From contig NZ_SWMS01000003.1 of NCBI RefSeq assembly GCF_005146945.1, forward strand, positions 124,001 through 188,000: a DNA stretch of 64,000 bases. The letters are read 5' to 3'. The stretch is from Prauserella endophytica. GTDB lineage: Bacteria > Actinomycetota > Actinomycetes > Mycobacteriales > Pseudonocardiaceae. The position numbers and the translations under genes were made by a program. The notes under the pieces are model-generated. The model was not told the DNA's origin. It did not search any database and saw nothing but the letters and a program-made list of their open reading frames with translations. Below, piece by piece: positions 1 through 8,659 of this stretch (position 1 is its first letter; the number at the start of each line of letters is the position of its first letter).

Positions 1-1
1 G

Positions 2-520
2 CTGTACCCGTGGCGCACGGTCGGCCGCAACGTCGAGCTCGGGCTGGAGCTTGCGGGGTTGCCGAAGGGCAGGCGCCGGGCCGTCGCACAGGAGCACCTG
101 GAACTCGTCGGCCTGCCGGACGCGGGGAACAAGTACCCCCGGCAGCTTTCGGGCGGCATGCGCCAGCGCGTCGGCATCGCACGGGCGCTGGCGACCCGGC
201 CCGACGTGCTGCTGATGGACGAGCCGTTCGGCGCCGTGGACCACCTCACGCGCCTGCAGCTGCAACACGACCTGCTGCGGCTCTGGGCCGAGGACACCCG
301 CACGGTGGTGTTCGTGACCCACGACGTCGCCGAGGCGATCGTGCTTGCCGACCGGATCGTGCTGCTGACCCCGGGACCGGGCCGGATAGCGCGAACGTGG
401 GACGTGCCGCGGCCGAGGCCCCGCACGCTCGGTGACCCCGGGCTGACGGCGCTGCGGGAGGAGATCTACGCCCAGCTCGAAGACACCGGTACGTGGGAGA
501 AGGAGGGACAGCCACGATGA
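2..520 (+). CDS. ABC transporter ATP-binding protein, nitrate/sulfonate/taurine type (5' truncated by window)
   Basis: The reading frame is open from the first bases, so the N-terminus and Walker A lie outside the window. Visible are the Q-loop neighbourhood (LYPWRTVGRN), the signature LSGGMRQRVGIARAL, Walker B VLLMDEPFGAVD and the switch region VFVTHDVAEA. The LPWRTV-like Q-loop and the D-loop FGAVDHLTR are typical of the SsuB/TauB/NrtD family, which energises import of sulfonates, nitrate, taurine or thiamine precursors. The stop overlaps the next start as ATGA, so it is the upstream member of an operon with the amidohydrolase. The substrate cannot be read from this fragment; the permease and binding protein should lie just before the window. 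Confidence 0.9.
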   Translation: MYPWRTVGRNVELGLELAGLPKGRRRAVAQEHLELVGLPDAGNKYPRQLSGGMRQRVGIARALATRPDVLLMDEPFGAVDHLTRLQLQHDLLRLWAEDTRTVVFVTHDVAEAIVLADRIVLLTPGPGRIARTWDVPRPRPRTLGDPGLTALREEIYAQLEDTGTWEKEGQPR

Positions 521-1860
521 CCGTCCAGTACCTGAGGCGGCCCTACCCCGGGCTGCGGGAGCGGCGGGGCCGCGAGCTGGAGCGTGTGCTCGGCGAGACG
601 GCGCCGGCGTCCTCGCCGCACACCGGGGCCCCGCCGGAGACACTGACGGCGCTGACCAGGCGGCTCGGCGTGCTGGCGCCGGAACTGACCGCGCTGTCGC
701 TCGACCTGCACGCCCACCCGGAGCTGGCCTACGCCGAGCACCACGCGGCGTCGGCGATCGCGGACACCGTGCGGGCACACGGCATCGCCGCCGAGACCGG
801 GGCCTACGGCCTGCCTACCGCGGTCCGCGCCGTCGCCGGGCGAGGCGGCCCGCGCGTCGGCGTGGTCGCCGAGTACGACGCGCTGCCCGGCATCGGGCAC
901 GCGTGCGGGCACAACATCATCGCGGCGAGCGCCGTTGGCGCCTTTCTCGCCCTGGCGCACGCGCTGCGGGAGGACGGGGGCACCGTCGAGCTGATCGGCG
1001 CGCCCGCGGAGGAGGGGGGTGGTGGCAAGCAGCGCATCCTCGACGCGGGCGGGTTCGACGACATCGACTTCGCGCTCATGGTCCACCCCGGCAACCTGGA
1101 CGTGGCCGGGAGCCGCTCGCTCGGTTTCCGGCAGGTCGCGGTGACCTACCGGGGCCTGGCCGCACACTCCGCCACCGGGCCGCACTGGGGCGTCAACGCG
1201 CTCGACGCCGTCGTCACCGCCTACAACGGCATCGCGCAGCTGCGCCAGCACATCCTGTCCTCCGACAAGGTGCACGGGATCATCACCGACGGCGGGCAGG
1301 CGCCGAACGTGGTGCCTGAGACGGCGTCCGCGGTGTTCTACGTGCGCTCCCTGGACATCGACACACTCGCCGACCTGCATGGGCGGGCCGACGCGATCCT
1401 GCGGGCCGCGGCGCTGGCGACGGGCACGGTGGCCGAGATCCGCTGGGACGGCGCGCCCGCGTACCTGCCGTTGCGCGCCAACGCGACCCTGGAGGCGCGC
1501 TACGCCGTGAATCTCGCGTCCCGGCGCAAGGTCCTGCCGGCCGAGGCGCGGCCTGCCGACGAGGTGGCCTCGACCGACATGGGGAACGTCAGCGTGTACG
1601 TTCCGGCCATCCATCCGATCATCGCCATCGCCCCGCGTGGCGTCGCCAACCACACCGCGGAGTTCGCGGCCTACGCGGCCGCGGACTCCGGCACCGCCGC
1701 CATGCACGACGCCGCGTTCGGAATCGCCGCCACCGCGGCCGACTTCCTCGCCGACGAGCGGCTGCGCGCCGACGCCCGCGCCGAGTTCGACCGCGCGGGC
1801 GGCCGCGTGCACCTCGCCGACGCACTCCACCCCGACACACCGGAAGGCACCAGTTCATGA
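517..1860 (+). CDS. M20 family amidohydrolase/peptidase (AbgB/M20D-like)
   Basis: A 447-residue metal-dependent amidohydrolase. Family motifs are HAHPELAYAEHHA (M20D opening), EYDALPGIGHACGHN (metal ligand and general base region), GAPAEEGGGGK and AHSATGPHWGVNALD (dimerisation domain start). M20D enzymes hydrolyse N-acyl or p-aminobenzoyl-glutamate-like amides. The ATG at 517 has a GGAGGGA ribosome site 8 nt upstream and overlaps the ABC ATPase stop; the longer GTG at 493 would place the ribosome site inside the gene. It ends in an ATGA overlap with the next gene. Inference: it processes an imported amide substrate of the transporter. Confidence 0.9.
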   Translation: MTVQYLRRPYPGLRERRGRELERVLGETAPASSPHTGAPPETLTALTRRLGVLAPELTALSLDLHAHPELAYAEHHAASAIADTVRAHGIAAETGAYGLPTAVRAVAGRGGPRVGVVAEYDALPGIGHACGHNIIAASAVGAFLALAHALREDGGTVELIGAPAEEGGGGKQRILDAGGFDDIDFALMVHPGNLDVAGSRSLGFRQVAVTYRGLAAHSATGPHWGVNALDAVVTAYNGIAQLRQHILSSDKVHGIITDGGQAPNVVPETASAVFYVRSLDIDTLADLHGRADAILRAAALATGTVAEIRWDGAPAYLPLRANATLEARYAVNLASRRKVLPAEARPADEVASTDMGNVSVYVPAIHPIIAIAPRGVANHTAEFAAYAAADSGTAAMHDAAFGIAATAADFLADERLRADARAEFDRAGGRVHLADALHPDTPEGTSS

Positions 1861-2483
1861 CCGAACCACTGCTCGACCACCTCGTCTACGCGGCACCCGA
1901 CATCGACGAGCTCGTGACGTCCTTCGCCGAGCGCACGGGTGTCAAGCCGGTGCTCGGCGGCAGGCACGTCGGCCGGGGCACCCGCAACTACCTCGCGGGT
2001 CTCGGCGGCAACGCCTACCTCGAGCTGATCGGGCCCGACGATCCCGAGGCGCCGGAAGGGAAACCGGCGACCTTCGGCATCGACCGGCTCACCGGGCCGA
2101 GGCTCGCCGCGTGGGTCGTGCGCCCGCCGGACATCGAGGCCACCGTCGAGCGCGCGAGGGCGGAGGGCTACGACCCCGGCGACATCGGCCCGCTGTCGCG
2201 GCGCACCCCGGACGGCACGCTGCTGGAGTGGCGGCTGACGCCCAACCGCGGTGACCGCCTCGACGGGCTCGCGCCCGCGCTCATCGACTGGCTGGACGCG
2301 CCGCACCCGACGACGAACGACCTGCCCGTCCTGCCGCTGGTGTCCCTGCGCGGGTTCCACCCCGACCCGGCGGCGCTCCTGGCCGCATTGCGGGCGCTGG
2401 ACGTCGAGCTCGACGTCACCGAGGGCGCTCCGGCGCTGGAAGCCGTGCTGGACACGCCGAACGGCCGGATCACCCTCCGCTAG
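1857..2483 (+). CDS. VOC/glyoxalase-like domain protein
   Basis: A 208-residue protein that begins like the Glyoxalase_3-type VOC family (LLDHLVYAAPDIDELV, then GGRHVGRGTRNYLAGLGG.AYLELIGPD). The fold predicts a small metal-dependent isomerase, lyase or dioxygenase, but the substrate is not evident. It is translationally coupled to the amidohydrolase by ATGA and followed 26 nt later by the LLM oxidoreductase, so all four genes look co-transcribed. Confidence 0.8.
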   Translation: MTEPLLDHLVYAAPDIDELVTSFAERTGVKPVLGGRHVGRGTRNYLAGLGGNAYLELIGPDDPEAPEGKPATFGIDRLTGPRLAAWVVRPPDIEATVERARAEGYDPGDIGPLSRRTPDGTLLEWRLTPNRGDRLDGLAPALIDWLDAPHPTTNDLPVLPLVSLRGFHPDPAALLAALRALDVELDVTEGAPALEAVLDTPNGRITLR

Positions 2484-2509
2484 CGCGGAGCCGAGAAGGA
2501 AGGGACTCC

Positions 2510-3493
2510 ATGACACAGCAGCGGCAGATCGGCCTGACCCTGCCCCAGCGCGGCGCGTTCTTCGACGTGCTCAGCCTCAGCGAGCTCGTCGAGACCGGGC
2601 ACTACGCCGACGAGACGGGCCTGTTCGACTCCGTCTGGATCGGCGACAGCCTACTGGCCAAACCGCGGCCCGAGGCCATCGCCCTGTTCGGCTCGCTCGC
2701 GGCCGTCACCTCCCGCGTGCGGCTCGCCGTCGGCTGCCTCGCGAGCTTCCCGGTCCGCGACCCGATCCTGTTCGCCGACCAGTGGGCGACTCTCGACCAG
2801 CTCTCCAAGGGCCGGATGCTGCTCGCCGTGTGCACGGGGATCGTCAAGGCCAGGGACGCCTCCGCGAAGGAGGGCGCGCTGTACGGCGTCACCGACCGCT
2901 CGCGTGCCGCGCGGCTCGAGGAGAACACCGAGATCATCCGTCGCTTGTGGACGGAGGACAACGTGACGTTCCACGGCGAGTTCACGTCGTTCGAGGACGT
3001 GACCGTGCTGCCGAAGCCGGTGCAGTCGCCGCCGCCGGTCTACATCGCGTCGAACCCTGCCCCGCAACCGCTCGCCAAACGCGCGCTGCGCCGGGTCGCC
3101 CGCATCGCGGACGGCTGGATGACCACCCGCAAGAGCCCCGAGCACCTGACCGTGAACCTGCCGGCCATCAAGGAGTTCCTCGCCGAGGAGGGCCGCGATC
3201 CGGAGGACTTCGGCGTCTCGGCGTACCACAACCTCAACCTGAACCCGGACCGCGAGGCCGCCTACGACGAGAGCTACCGGTTCCTCGGCGAGTACTACGG
3301 TCCAGTGTTCAGCAGGGAGGACACGCGGCACTGGACGGCGACGGGTACCCCGGACCAGGCCGCGGCCGACATCCAGGCGCTCTACGCCGACGGCGCCACG
3401 GAGGTGACCCTGCGCATCACGTCGTGGGACTGGCGGCGGCAGCTCAAGGTCCTGGTCGAGGAGGTGATCCCCCGGCTGGACCTACGCCCCTGA
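2510..3493 (+). CDS. LLM class flavin-dependent oxidoreductase
   Basis: A 327-residue luciferase-like (TIM-barrel) monooxygenase or reductase. Recognisable are the N-terminal strand QIGLTLPQRGAF, the SVWIGDSLLAKPRPE segment, RVRLAVGC, and the C-terminal DWRRQLKVLVEEVIPRL. Members use FMN or F420; which one cannot be told from the sequence. A GGAAGGGA ribosome site precedes ATG 2510. As last gene of the ABC/amidohydrolase operon it may oxidise or desulfonate an imported compound (inference). A strong palindrome follows, between this gene and the convergent RNase HI gene. Confidence 0.9.
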   Translation: MTQQRQIGLTLPQRGAFFDVLSLSELVETGHYADETGLFDSVWIGDSLLAKPRPEAIALFGSLAAVTSRVRLAVGCLASFPVRDPILFADQWATLDQLSKGRMLLAVCTGIVKARDASAKEGALYGVTDRSRAARLEENTEIIRRLWTEDNVTFHGEFTSFEDVTVLPKPVQSPPPVYIASNPAPQPLAKRALRRVARIADGWMTTRKSPEHLTVNLPAIKEFLAEEGRDPEDFGVSAYHNLNLNPDREAAYDESYRFLGEYYGPVFSREDTRHWTATGTPDQAAADIQALYADGATEVTLRITSWDWRRQLKVLVEEVIPRLDLRP

Positions 3494-3517
3494 GGCCGCC
3501 ACCCAGTGAAGGCGACT

Positions 3518-3570
3518 GCAGTGAAGGCCACCTTCACTGCGTCGAACGCAGTGAAGGTGGCCTTCACTGC
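3518..3570. repeat. Long palindromic repeat, copy 1 (likely bidirectional terminator)
   Basis: Two 23-nt arms (3518-3540 and 3548-3570) are exact inverted complements separated by 7 nt (GTCGAAC). Each arm is also nearly self-complementary (GCAGTGAAGG, three bases, CCTTCACTGC). The core AAGGCCACCTT...AACGCA...AAGGTGGCCTT recurs at 46727-46777 and 59197-59249. It lies between convergent genes, which fits a terminator, but its recurrence suggests a dispersed repeat family. Confidence 0.9.
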
Positions 3571-3595
3571 AGAAGGGGCTACCGGCGGTCGATCG

Positions 3596-4087
3596 TCAGG
3601 TACCTCTCGCGCGGGCGGCGGCTGAGGAGAGTCGCTCGCGCGCCTCCTGCACGCCCTTCACGGCGAGCTTGTCGGCGCGCTCGTTCTCGGGGTGCCCGGC
3701 GTGCCCCTTCACCCAGTGCCACTCCACCCGGTGCCTGCTCACCGCGGCTTCGAGCCGCTGCCACAGGTCGGCGTTCTTCACCGGCTCCCTGGTGCTGGTG
3801 AGCCAGCCGTTGCCTTTCCAGCGCGTCATCCAGCTCGTGATGCCGTTGCGGACGTAGCTCGAGTCGGTGTAGAGCTTCACCACCGAGGGGCGCGTCAGCG
3901 CCTCCAGCGCGCGGATCGGCGCCGTCAGCTCCATCCGGTTGTTGGTGGTGGTCTCCGGTTCGCCGCCGTACAGCTCGCGCTCGTGGCGGCCGTAGCGGAG
4001 CACCGCGCCCCAGCCGCCGGGGCCGGGATTGCCACTGCACGCGCCGTCGGTGTAGATCTCCACGATCATCGGCTCGGCGGCGTCCAC
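3596..4087 (-). CDS. rnhA: Ribonuclease HI
   Basis: A 163-residue enzyme that degrades the RNA strand of RNA-DNA hybrids. The four acidic/His motifs are in order: [16 protein letters not shown] (Asp14), TNNRMELTA (Glu53), [11 protein letters not shown] (Asp75) and [17 protein letters not shown] (His and the last Asp). A downstream ATG (4069, MIVEIYTDG) may be the true start, since the first six residues are not conserved in the family. It is convergent with the LLM oxidoreductase and followed by the start region of the next minus-strand gene. Confidence 0.96.
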   Translation of the reverse strand: MDAAEPMIVEIYTDGACSGNPGPGGWGAVLRYGRHERELYGGEPETTTNNRMELTAPIRALEALTRPSVVKLYTDSSYVRNGITSWMTRWKGNGWLTSTREPVKNADLWQRLEAAVSRHRVEWHWVKGHAGHPENERADKLAVKGVQEARERLSSAAARARGT

Positions 4088-4105
4088 GCGGCGAGGTTAG
4101 CAACC

Positions 4106-4882
4106 TCAGGGGAAGCCGAGCTCGTAGCCCTGCGCGAGCAGCCACGGCAGCAGCTCGGCCAGCGCGGCCACGGTCTGCTCGCGCTCCCCGCCGCCGTCGT
4201 GCAGCAGCACGACCGCGCCCGGTGCGACGCCCTCCTTGACGGTCGTCACGATCCGTTCGGCACCGGGCAGTGTCCAGTCGCGGGAATCGACCGACCACGC
4301 GAGTGAGCGCATGCCGTGCCGGGCCGCAACGGCGCTCGTGCGCTCGGACCAGTTCCCTGCGGGTGCGCGGAAGTAGGGGATGGGCACGTCGCGGCCCGCC
4401 GCGATCTGCAGATCGGTCCAGCCGCCCACGATCTCGGCAGTGATGCGCTGCTCGCTGCGGGTGCGCAGGTCCCGGTCGTGGCTGACGGTGTGGTCGCACA
4501 GCCGCATGCCGCGGGCCAGCACCTCCTGGACGAGCTCGGGATGGCGGCGGGCCTCGGAGCCCAGCATGCAGAACGTGGCCACGGCGTCGTGCTCGGACAG
4601 CAGGTCGAGGACCTGTGGCGTGTAGACCGGATCGGGGCCGTCGTCGAACGTGAGCGCGACGACTCGGCCGGGACGCTCGGTGTGCCGGACGACCTCCGCG
4701 GTGACCGGTGTCGCGCGGGCCGGCGTGGATTTCCCTTGGTTGACCGGTTTCGTGGCCGTGGGTGCGCCCTCGGCCGACGAGCCGCGCAGCGCGGCGACGC
4801 CGAACGTGGTGATCGTGACCAGCGTCAGAATCAGCACGGCCCAGCGATAACAGTAGGGAGGCCGCAGCACGCGGTAGCGCAT
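4106..4882 (-). CDS. Polysaccharide deacetylase (NodB domain), membrane anchored
   Basis: From the ATG at 4882 the protein has 258 residues, with an N-terminal hydrophobic anchor (CYRWAVLILTLVTITTFGVAAL) followed by a NodB domain: VALTFDDGPDP (catalytic and metal-binding Asp pair), CDHTVSHDRDL (metal His pair), YFRAPAGNWS and VVLLHDGGG. Carbohydrate esterase family 4 enzymes deacetylate peptidoglycan or chitin-like polymers outside the membrane. An in-frame ATG at 4957 would add 25 residues, but those lack a signal-like character. The bases upstream (4885-5020) are unusually AT-rich for this window and probably hold the promoter. Confidence 0.88.
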   Translation of the reverse strand: MRYRVLRPPYCYRWAVLILTLVTITTFGVAALRGSSAEGAPTATKPVNQGKSTPARATPVTAEVVRHTERPGRVVALTFDDGPDPVYTPQVLDLLSEHDAVATFCMLGSEARRHPELVQEVLARGMRLCDHTVSHDRDLRTRSEQRITAEIVGGWTDLQIAAGRDVPIPYFRAPAGNWSERTSAVAARHGMRSLAWSVDSRDWTLPGAERIVTTVKEGVAPGAVVLLHDGGGEREQTVAALAELLPWLLAQGYELGFP

Positions 4883-5149
4883 GCCGTAGCACGATAAGGT
4901 GAAATTGTTCCCGGACGAGTTAACGAATTGCGCGTGTCGCCCTTTTCTCGATCGCATTCCGTGGCGATTCCGCTGTTGGTTCTAACGGTGTGCGCCGTTC
5001 GCCCGTTTCATTGGAATCGCCATGTTCCCGCCTCGGTACCGCCGAGGGACTCTCCGGCTCCGCCGCGGCGCCCCTGTTCTGCTGCTGATCGGCCTGTCCG
5101 GACTCGCACCTGACCGACGCAGCTCCTGCCGGCCGACCTGCTCGAGCCC

Positions 5150-5183
5150 GCGACGGCGGGGAGGAGGTTGCTCCCGCCGTCGC
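5150..5183. terminator. Rho-independent-like hairpin downstream of the RibD-like reductase
   Basis: Perfect 11-bp stem GCGACGGCGGG / CCCGCCGTCGC with a 12-nt loop, 18 nt past the stop of the minus-strand reductase at 5202. There is no T-tract, as is common for actinobacterial terminators. Confidence 0.65.
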
Positions 5184-5201
5184 GCGGTGAGCCGACGGTT
5201 C

Positions 5202-5783
5202 CTAGGAGCGCAGGACCTGATAGCGCAGGTGGGTCGCGTCGCGCCCGTCGAGCCGCCGGACGAGCCGCAGCTCGGTGGGGTCGCCGTCCCGGTCGTCGAA
5301 CAGTCGCCTGCCCGCGCCGAGCAGAACGGGCACGAGGTGGATCTCCAGCTCGTCGAGCTGGCCTGCCTCCAGCAGCGCCCGCGCCGCCCCCGCTCCGTGC
5401 ACCAGCACGGCACGGTCGCCCGCGGCGGCCCTGGCGTCGGCGGCACACGCGAGGACATCCGTGTAGAACCGGGCGCTGCCCGGCGGCTCGTCGCCCTCGT
5501 CGACGTGGTGGGTCAGCACGTTGATCGGCACGCCGTCGTGGTGGTCGCCCTGCCAGCGGCCCGCCAGCTCGAAGGTGCGCCTGCCCGAGATCACGGCACC
5601 GGTCGCCATGGCCTCGCCGTACACCTGCCCGTCCGGTCCGTCGGACATCCGGTGGTCGAGCCAGTTGAACAGGCGCCCGCCGCCCTGTCCGAGCTCCTGC
5701 CCGGGCCGGTCGTCCGGTCCGGCGATGAAGCCGTCCAGCGACATGGCCATGTACAACCGGATCTGCGCGGTCTGTCGTGTCAT
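5202..5783 (-). CDS. Dihydrofolate reductase family protein (RibD C-terminal domain)
   Basis: A 193-residue stand-alone RibD_C/DHFR-fold reductase. It opens IRLYMAMSLDGFIAGPDD and has GEAMATGAVISGRRTFE, VLVHGAGAARALLEAGQLDELEIHLVPVLLGAGRRLFDD and a final TLRYQVL-like strand, all typical. Such proteins are NADPH-binding reductases, mostly of unknown substrate. It stands alone, divergent from the M14 carboxypeptidase 180 bases away, with a hairpin behind it. A second, more divergent member lies at 50180. Confidence 0.9.
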   Translation of the reverse strand: MTRQTAQIRLYMAMSLDGFIAGPDDRPGQELGQGGGRLFNWLDHRMSDGPDGQVYGEAMATGAVISGRRTFELAGRWQGDHHDGVPINVLTHHVDEGDEPPGSARFYTDVLACAADARAAAGDRAVLVHGAGAARALLEAGQLDELEIHLVPVLLGAGRRLFDDRDGDPTELRLVRRLDGRDATHLRYQVLRS

Positions 5784-5962
5784 CGGATCGTTCCTTCCTG
5801 GCGACTGCTGTCCTGCCTACGCGTCGAACGCCAGGGGCGCGTTTCGACACACTCTCGTCCCGGATGAGGCCAAGCCGGTGAACCGGGGCGCGAGCCCCTT
5901 GGCCGGGCGCCAGGTCAGGACGAGACTCGCGGGCGCGACCGAATCCGAGGGAGGACCCACCC

Positions 5963-7348
5963 GTGCTGTCCGAGTGGCTGGTCAAGGAGATCGACGAGGT
6001 TCCCCCGTTCAGCGCGTTCGCCGGGGTCGACGAGCTGCACCGGCGGCTGCGTGCCGTGGCCTCGGCCTATCCGGAGATGACTCGCCTGCGCCGGGTGGGC
6101 ACGTCGCGGCAGGGTGAGCCGTTGCTGTGCCTGTCCGTCGACGGCGACGCGGACCTGCCGGTCGCGCTCGTGTTCGGGCTGCCGCACCCCAACGAGCCCA
6201 TCGGCGGACTGACCGCTCTCCACCTGGCCGAGCGGCTGTGCGGCGACGCCGGGCTGCGCGAGCGGCTGGGCCACCGGTGGGAGATCATCGCGTGCATCGA
6301 CCCCGACGGCCTGCGGCTCAACGAGGGCTGGCTCGCCGGGCCCTTCACCCGGGAGCACTACGCGCGCAACTTCTACCGTCCCGCGGGCGGCGACCAGGTC
6401 GAGTGGACCTTCCCCCTCGACTACAAGGACGCCTACTTCGACGCGGCGCTTCCGGAGACCCAGACGCTCATGCGACTGATCGACCAGCTGCGCCCGGCAC
6501 TGGTCTGCTCGCTGCACAACAGCGAGCTCGGCGGCGTCTACTACTACCTCAACCGGCCCGAGACGGAGCTGTACCCCGTGCTGCGGGCGATCCCGGAGAC
6601 GCTGGGGTTGCCGCTGGACCACGGCGAGCCGGAGGGCCCGCACATGGTCCGCTTCTCCGACGCCATCTTCCGCGGCTCGTCGATCCGGCCCGCCTACGAC
6701 CGGCTGGTCGAGAATGGTGGCCGGTGGCCTGGCGGCTCGGGTGACAACACGGCGTCCTACGCCGAGCGCTACGGTGCGCTGACGCTCATCAGCGAGCTGC
6801 CGCACTGGAAGGACCCGGCGACGGCCGACGAGACGCCGTCGGACACGCCGTACGCAGGCGCGCTCGCCACCAAGGCGCGGGACCTCGGCGAACTGCACGC
6901 CTTGCTGCGGGAGACGCTTGACGACGTGGAGGGGAGCCTCATGGTCCCCGACTCGCCGTACTGGCGGGCGAGCCGGTTCTTCACGGACTTCCTCTCCGCG
7001 GCGGCGGACTCGGCGCGCGGGCGCAGCGAGTCGGCGGAGGCACGGCGGCGCGCGACGGTGGCCGAGGTCGCCTCGCTCGCCGGCGACGTGCACAGCTTCC
7101 GCCTGCGTTACGCCGGAATCCTGCTCCGGGCGCTCGACGGCGAGCTGGCTGTCGGCAACGTCCGTGCCGCCGTGCGGGAGGCGAGGGAGCGAGTCGCGGC
7201 GCAGTACGACCGCTGGCTCGCCGAGGACGCGGCCGTGGAGCGCTACGAGGTGGTCCCGATCCGGCTGCTCGTGGCCACGCAATACGCCGCCACGATCGCC
7301 GCCGCCGAGTACCTCACCGCCCGAGCCGTCATGCCCGCGTCCGGGTGA
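5963..7348 (+). CDS. M14 family zinc carboxypeptidase
   Basis: A 461-residue cytoplasmic-looking peptidase without a signal peptide. Zinc-binding and catalytic motifs: GLPHPNEPIGG (HxxE), VCSLHNSELGG (third zinc His) and ISELPHWKD (candidate catalytic Glu). The C-terminal third (about 300-461) is helical and not obviously part of the M14 fold. The GTG start at 5963 has GGGAGG 8 nt upstream. Substrate unknown; family members remove C-terminal residues or act on amide-linked small molecules. Confidence 0.85.
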   Translation: MLSEWLVKEIDEVPPFSAFAGVDELHRRLRAVASAYPEMTRLRRVGTSRQGEPLLCLSVDGDADLPVALVFGLPHPNEPIGGLTALHLAERLCGDAGLRERLGHRWEIIACIDPDGLRLNEGWLAGPFTREHYARNFYRPAGGDQVEWTFPLDYKDAYFDAALPETQTLMRLIDQLRPALVCSLHNSELGGVYYYLNRPETELYPVLRAIPETLGLPLDHGEPEGPHMVRFSDAIFRGSSIRPAYDRLVENGGRWPGGSGDNTASYAERYGALTLISELPHWKDPATADETPSDTPYAGALATKARDLGELHALLRETLDDVEGSLMVPDSPYWRASRFFTDFLSAAADSARGRSESAEARRRATVAEVASLAGDVHSFRLRYAGILLRALDGELAVGNVRAAVREARERVAAQYDRWLAEDAAVERYEVVPIRLLVATQYAATIAAAEYLTARAVMPASG

Positions 7349-7393
7349 ATCGGCCGGTGCCACAACGAAGAGGGGAGCTGTCTCCCCGGGTCG

Positions 7394-7410
7394 GGGTCCG
7401 AAAAGGACCC
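7394..7410. terminator. Short hairpin after the M14 peptidase
   Basis: Stem GGGTCC / GGACCC with a GAAAA loop, 46 nt past the peptidase stop, within a run of G/C-rich complementary blocks (7383-7425) that could extend the structure. Probable terminator. Confidence 0.5.
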
Positions 7411-7546
7411 GTCGTCCCCGGGGACGGCTGCGCTGCGGACCGTGGGTGCCGGACGGCGGCAGGACGGCAGCCGTGCCGGTCACCGCGGCCGCGGCGGGCA
7501 CGGCCGCGGCCGCGCCTGACCGGCGATGCCCGGCACCCTGGCTACC

Positions 7547-7584
7547 TATGAAGACGTCTTCATACAGGTAGCCTGCGCTACACT
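7547..7584 (+). promoter_or_regulatory. nmtR operator-promoter: perfect 18-bp palindrome plus -10 element
   Basis: TATGAAGACGTCTTCATA (7547-7564) is a perfect palindrome flanked by CTACC on the left and GGTAG on the right. A TACACT -10 element (7579-7584) ends 6 nt before the ATG at 7591, so the transcript would be leaderless. The palindrome covers the expected -35 position, where ArsR/SmtB repressors commonly bind. Autoregulation is inferred. Confidence 0.75.
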
Positions 7585-7590
7585 CCGGCC

Positions 7591-7953
7591 ATGGGACACG
7601 GGGTGGAGGGCAGGGCCCGGCCCGCCGCGCGGCTCGACGCCGACGCCGCCACTCACGTCGCGACCACGCTGCAGGCGCTCGCGACGCCGAGCAGGCTGCT
7701 GATTCTCACCGAGCTGCGCCAGCGGCCCCTGCCCGTCACCGAGCTTGCCGAGGCGGTCGGGATGGAGCAGTCCGCCGTCTCCCACCAGCTGCGGCTGCTG
7801 CGCAACCTCGGCCTGGTCAGCGGCACCCGCTCGGGCCGCAGCATCGTCTACAGCCTCTACGACAACCACGTGGCGCAACTGCTCGACGAGGCCGTTTACC
7901 ACATCGAGCACCTGCGGCTCGGCCTTGCCGACCGGCCGGGTGCCGCGGACTGA
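7591..7953 (+). CDS. nmtR: ArsR/SmtB-family Ni/Co-sensing repressor NmtR
   Basis: A 120-residue winged-helix metal sensor that closely matches what I recall of Mycobacterium tuberculosis NmtR along its length: N-terminal MGHGVEG, the recognition helix EQSAVSHQLRLLRNLGLV and the tail YHIEHLRLGLADR. The helix-5 metal ligands described for NmtR, Asp91, His93, His104 and His107, are present at the same positions, and so is His3. The accessory histidines 109 and 116 are replaced by Arg and Pro. In M. tuberculosis NmtR represses the efflux ATPase gene nmtA; no such gene is present here, so the target is elsewhere or the gene acts on its own palindrome. Confidence 0.93.
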   Translation: MGHGVEGRARPAARLDADAATHVATTLQALATPSRLLILTELRQRPLPVTELAEAVGMEQSAVSHQLRLLRNLGLVSGTRSGRSIVYSLYDNHVAQLLDEAVYHIEHLRLGLADRPGAAD

Positions 7954-7976
7954 CCGTCCTGAGTGGACTAGCGTGC

Positions 7977-8492
7977 TCAGGCCCGGAAGTGGGTCAGCAG
8001 CTCCCGCACCGGCTTGCGGCCCGTGGGGATCGCCGAACGACCCGGCGGCGCCGGTGCGGGACGGCCGAGCGCGATGGCGTGGTCCGCTCGCCAGGGCGCG
8101 CACAGGCCGACGAGCCGTGCCGCGGCGTACGCGTTGTCCTCCGGGTAGAGCGAGACGGGGCAGCTGCCCAGCGACCGCGCGTGCGCGGCGAGCAGCAGCG
8201 ACTGGCAGACCCGGCCGAGGTCGAACTCCGTGTCCTGGCTTCGGTCCGGGCCGGAGAGCAGGAGCAGCACGGTCGGCGCGTGCGCGAGCACCTGTGCGTA
8301 CTGGCCCAGGCGGGCCAGCCCGGCCCGTACCCCCCGGTCGTTCACCGCGACGAACCGCCAGGGCTGCCGGTTGCGCGCCGATCCCGTCCAGCGTGCGACG
8401 TCCACGATCGCCTCGATGTCCTCCGGCGGCACCGCGTGGTCGAGGAAGAAGCGGGTCGCGCGCAGGGACGTGATGAGGCCGGTGTCGGTCAT
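7977..8492 (-). CDS. Nitroreductase family protein
   Basis: A 171-residue single-domain nitroreductase-fold protein. Typical segments are TSLRATRFFLDHAVP, WTGSARNRQPWRFVAVND (FMN phosphate-binding region), GRVCQSLLLAAHARSLGSCP and the C-terminal GRPAP..PTGRKPVRELL. Members use FMN and NAD(P)H to reduce nitro groups, quinones or enones. The ATG at 8492 was chosen over the longer frame because homology-like sequence starts there. It is convergent with nmtR, with only 23 bases between the stops. Confidence 0.88.
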   Translation of the reverse strand: MTDTGLITSLRATRFFLDHAVPPEDIEAIVDVARWTGSARNRQPWRFVAVNDRGVRAGLARLGQYAQVLAHAPTVLLLLSGPDRSQDTEFDLGRVCQSLLLAAHARSLGSCPVSLYPEDNAYAAARLVGLCAPWRADHAIALGRPAPAPPGRSAIPTGRKPVRELLTHFRA

Positions 8493-8552
8493 GCCGCCAT
8501 CGTCGCAGCCGCCCGCGACGGAAATCACGAGCGGCCGGCGATCTTCGTCTGT

Positions 8553-8588
8553 TATCGTGGACCCGTGCAATACCTGTACTTCCTCTGA
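8553..8588 (+). CDS. Leaderless 7-residue leader peptide upstream of the ABC-F gene
   Basis: GTG at 8565 followed by codons for QYLYFL and TGA (8586-8588) gives the peptide MQYLYFL. A TATCGT -10 element (8553-8558) ends exactly 6 nt before the GTG, so transcription probably starts at the start codon. Short aromatic/leucine-rich leader peptides precede many drug-inducible ABC-F and Erm genes, where a stalled ribosome changes downstream RNA folding. Coordinates include the -10. The role is inferred from position and family precedent. Confidence 0.6.
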   Translation, partial: YRGPVQYLYFL

Positions 8589-8659
8589 TCGGTCGAGCAC
8601 CTGGCCGCCCGTGTCGTCTCCGGGCAGAGCCGGGCATGTCGCATGTTCGCCCGAACTTC

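Noticed and set aside
7954-8492. Nitroreductase as the target gene of NmtR
   Set aside because: It is convergent with nmtR, lies away from the palindrome and has no metal-related function.
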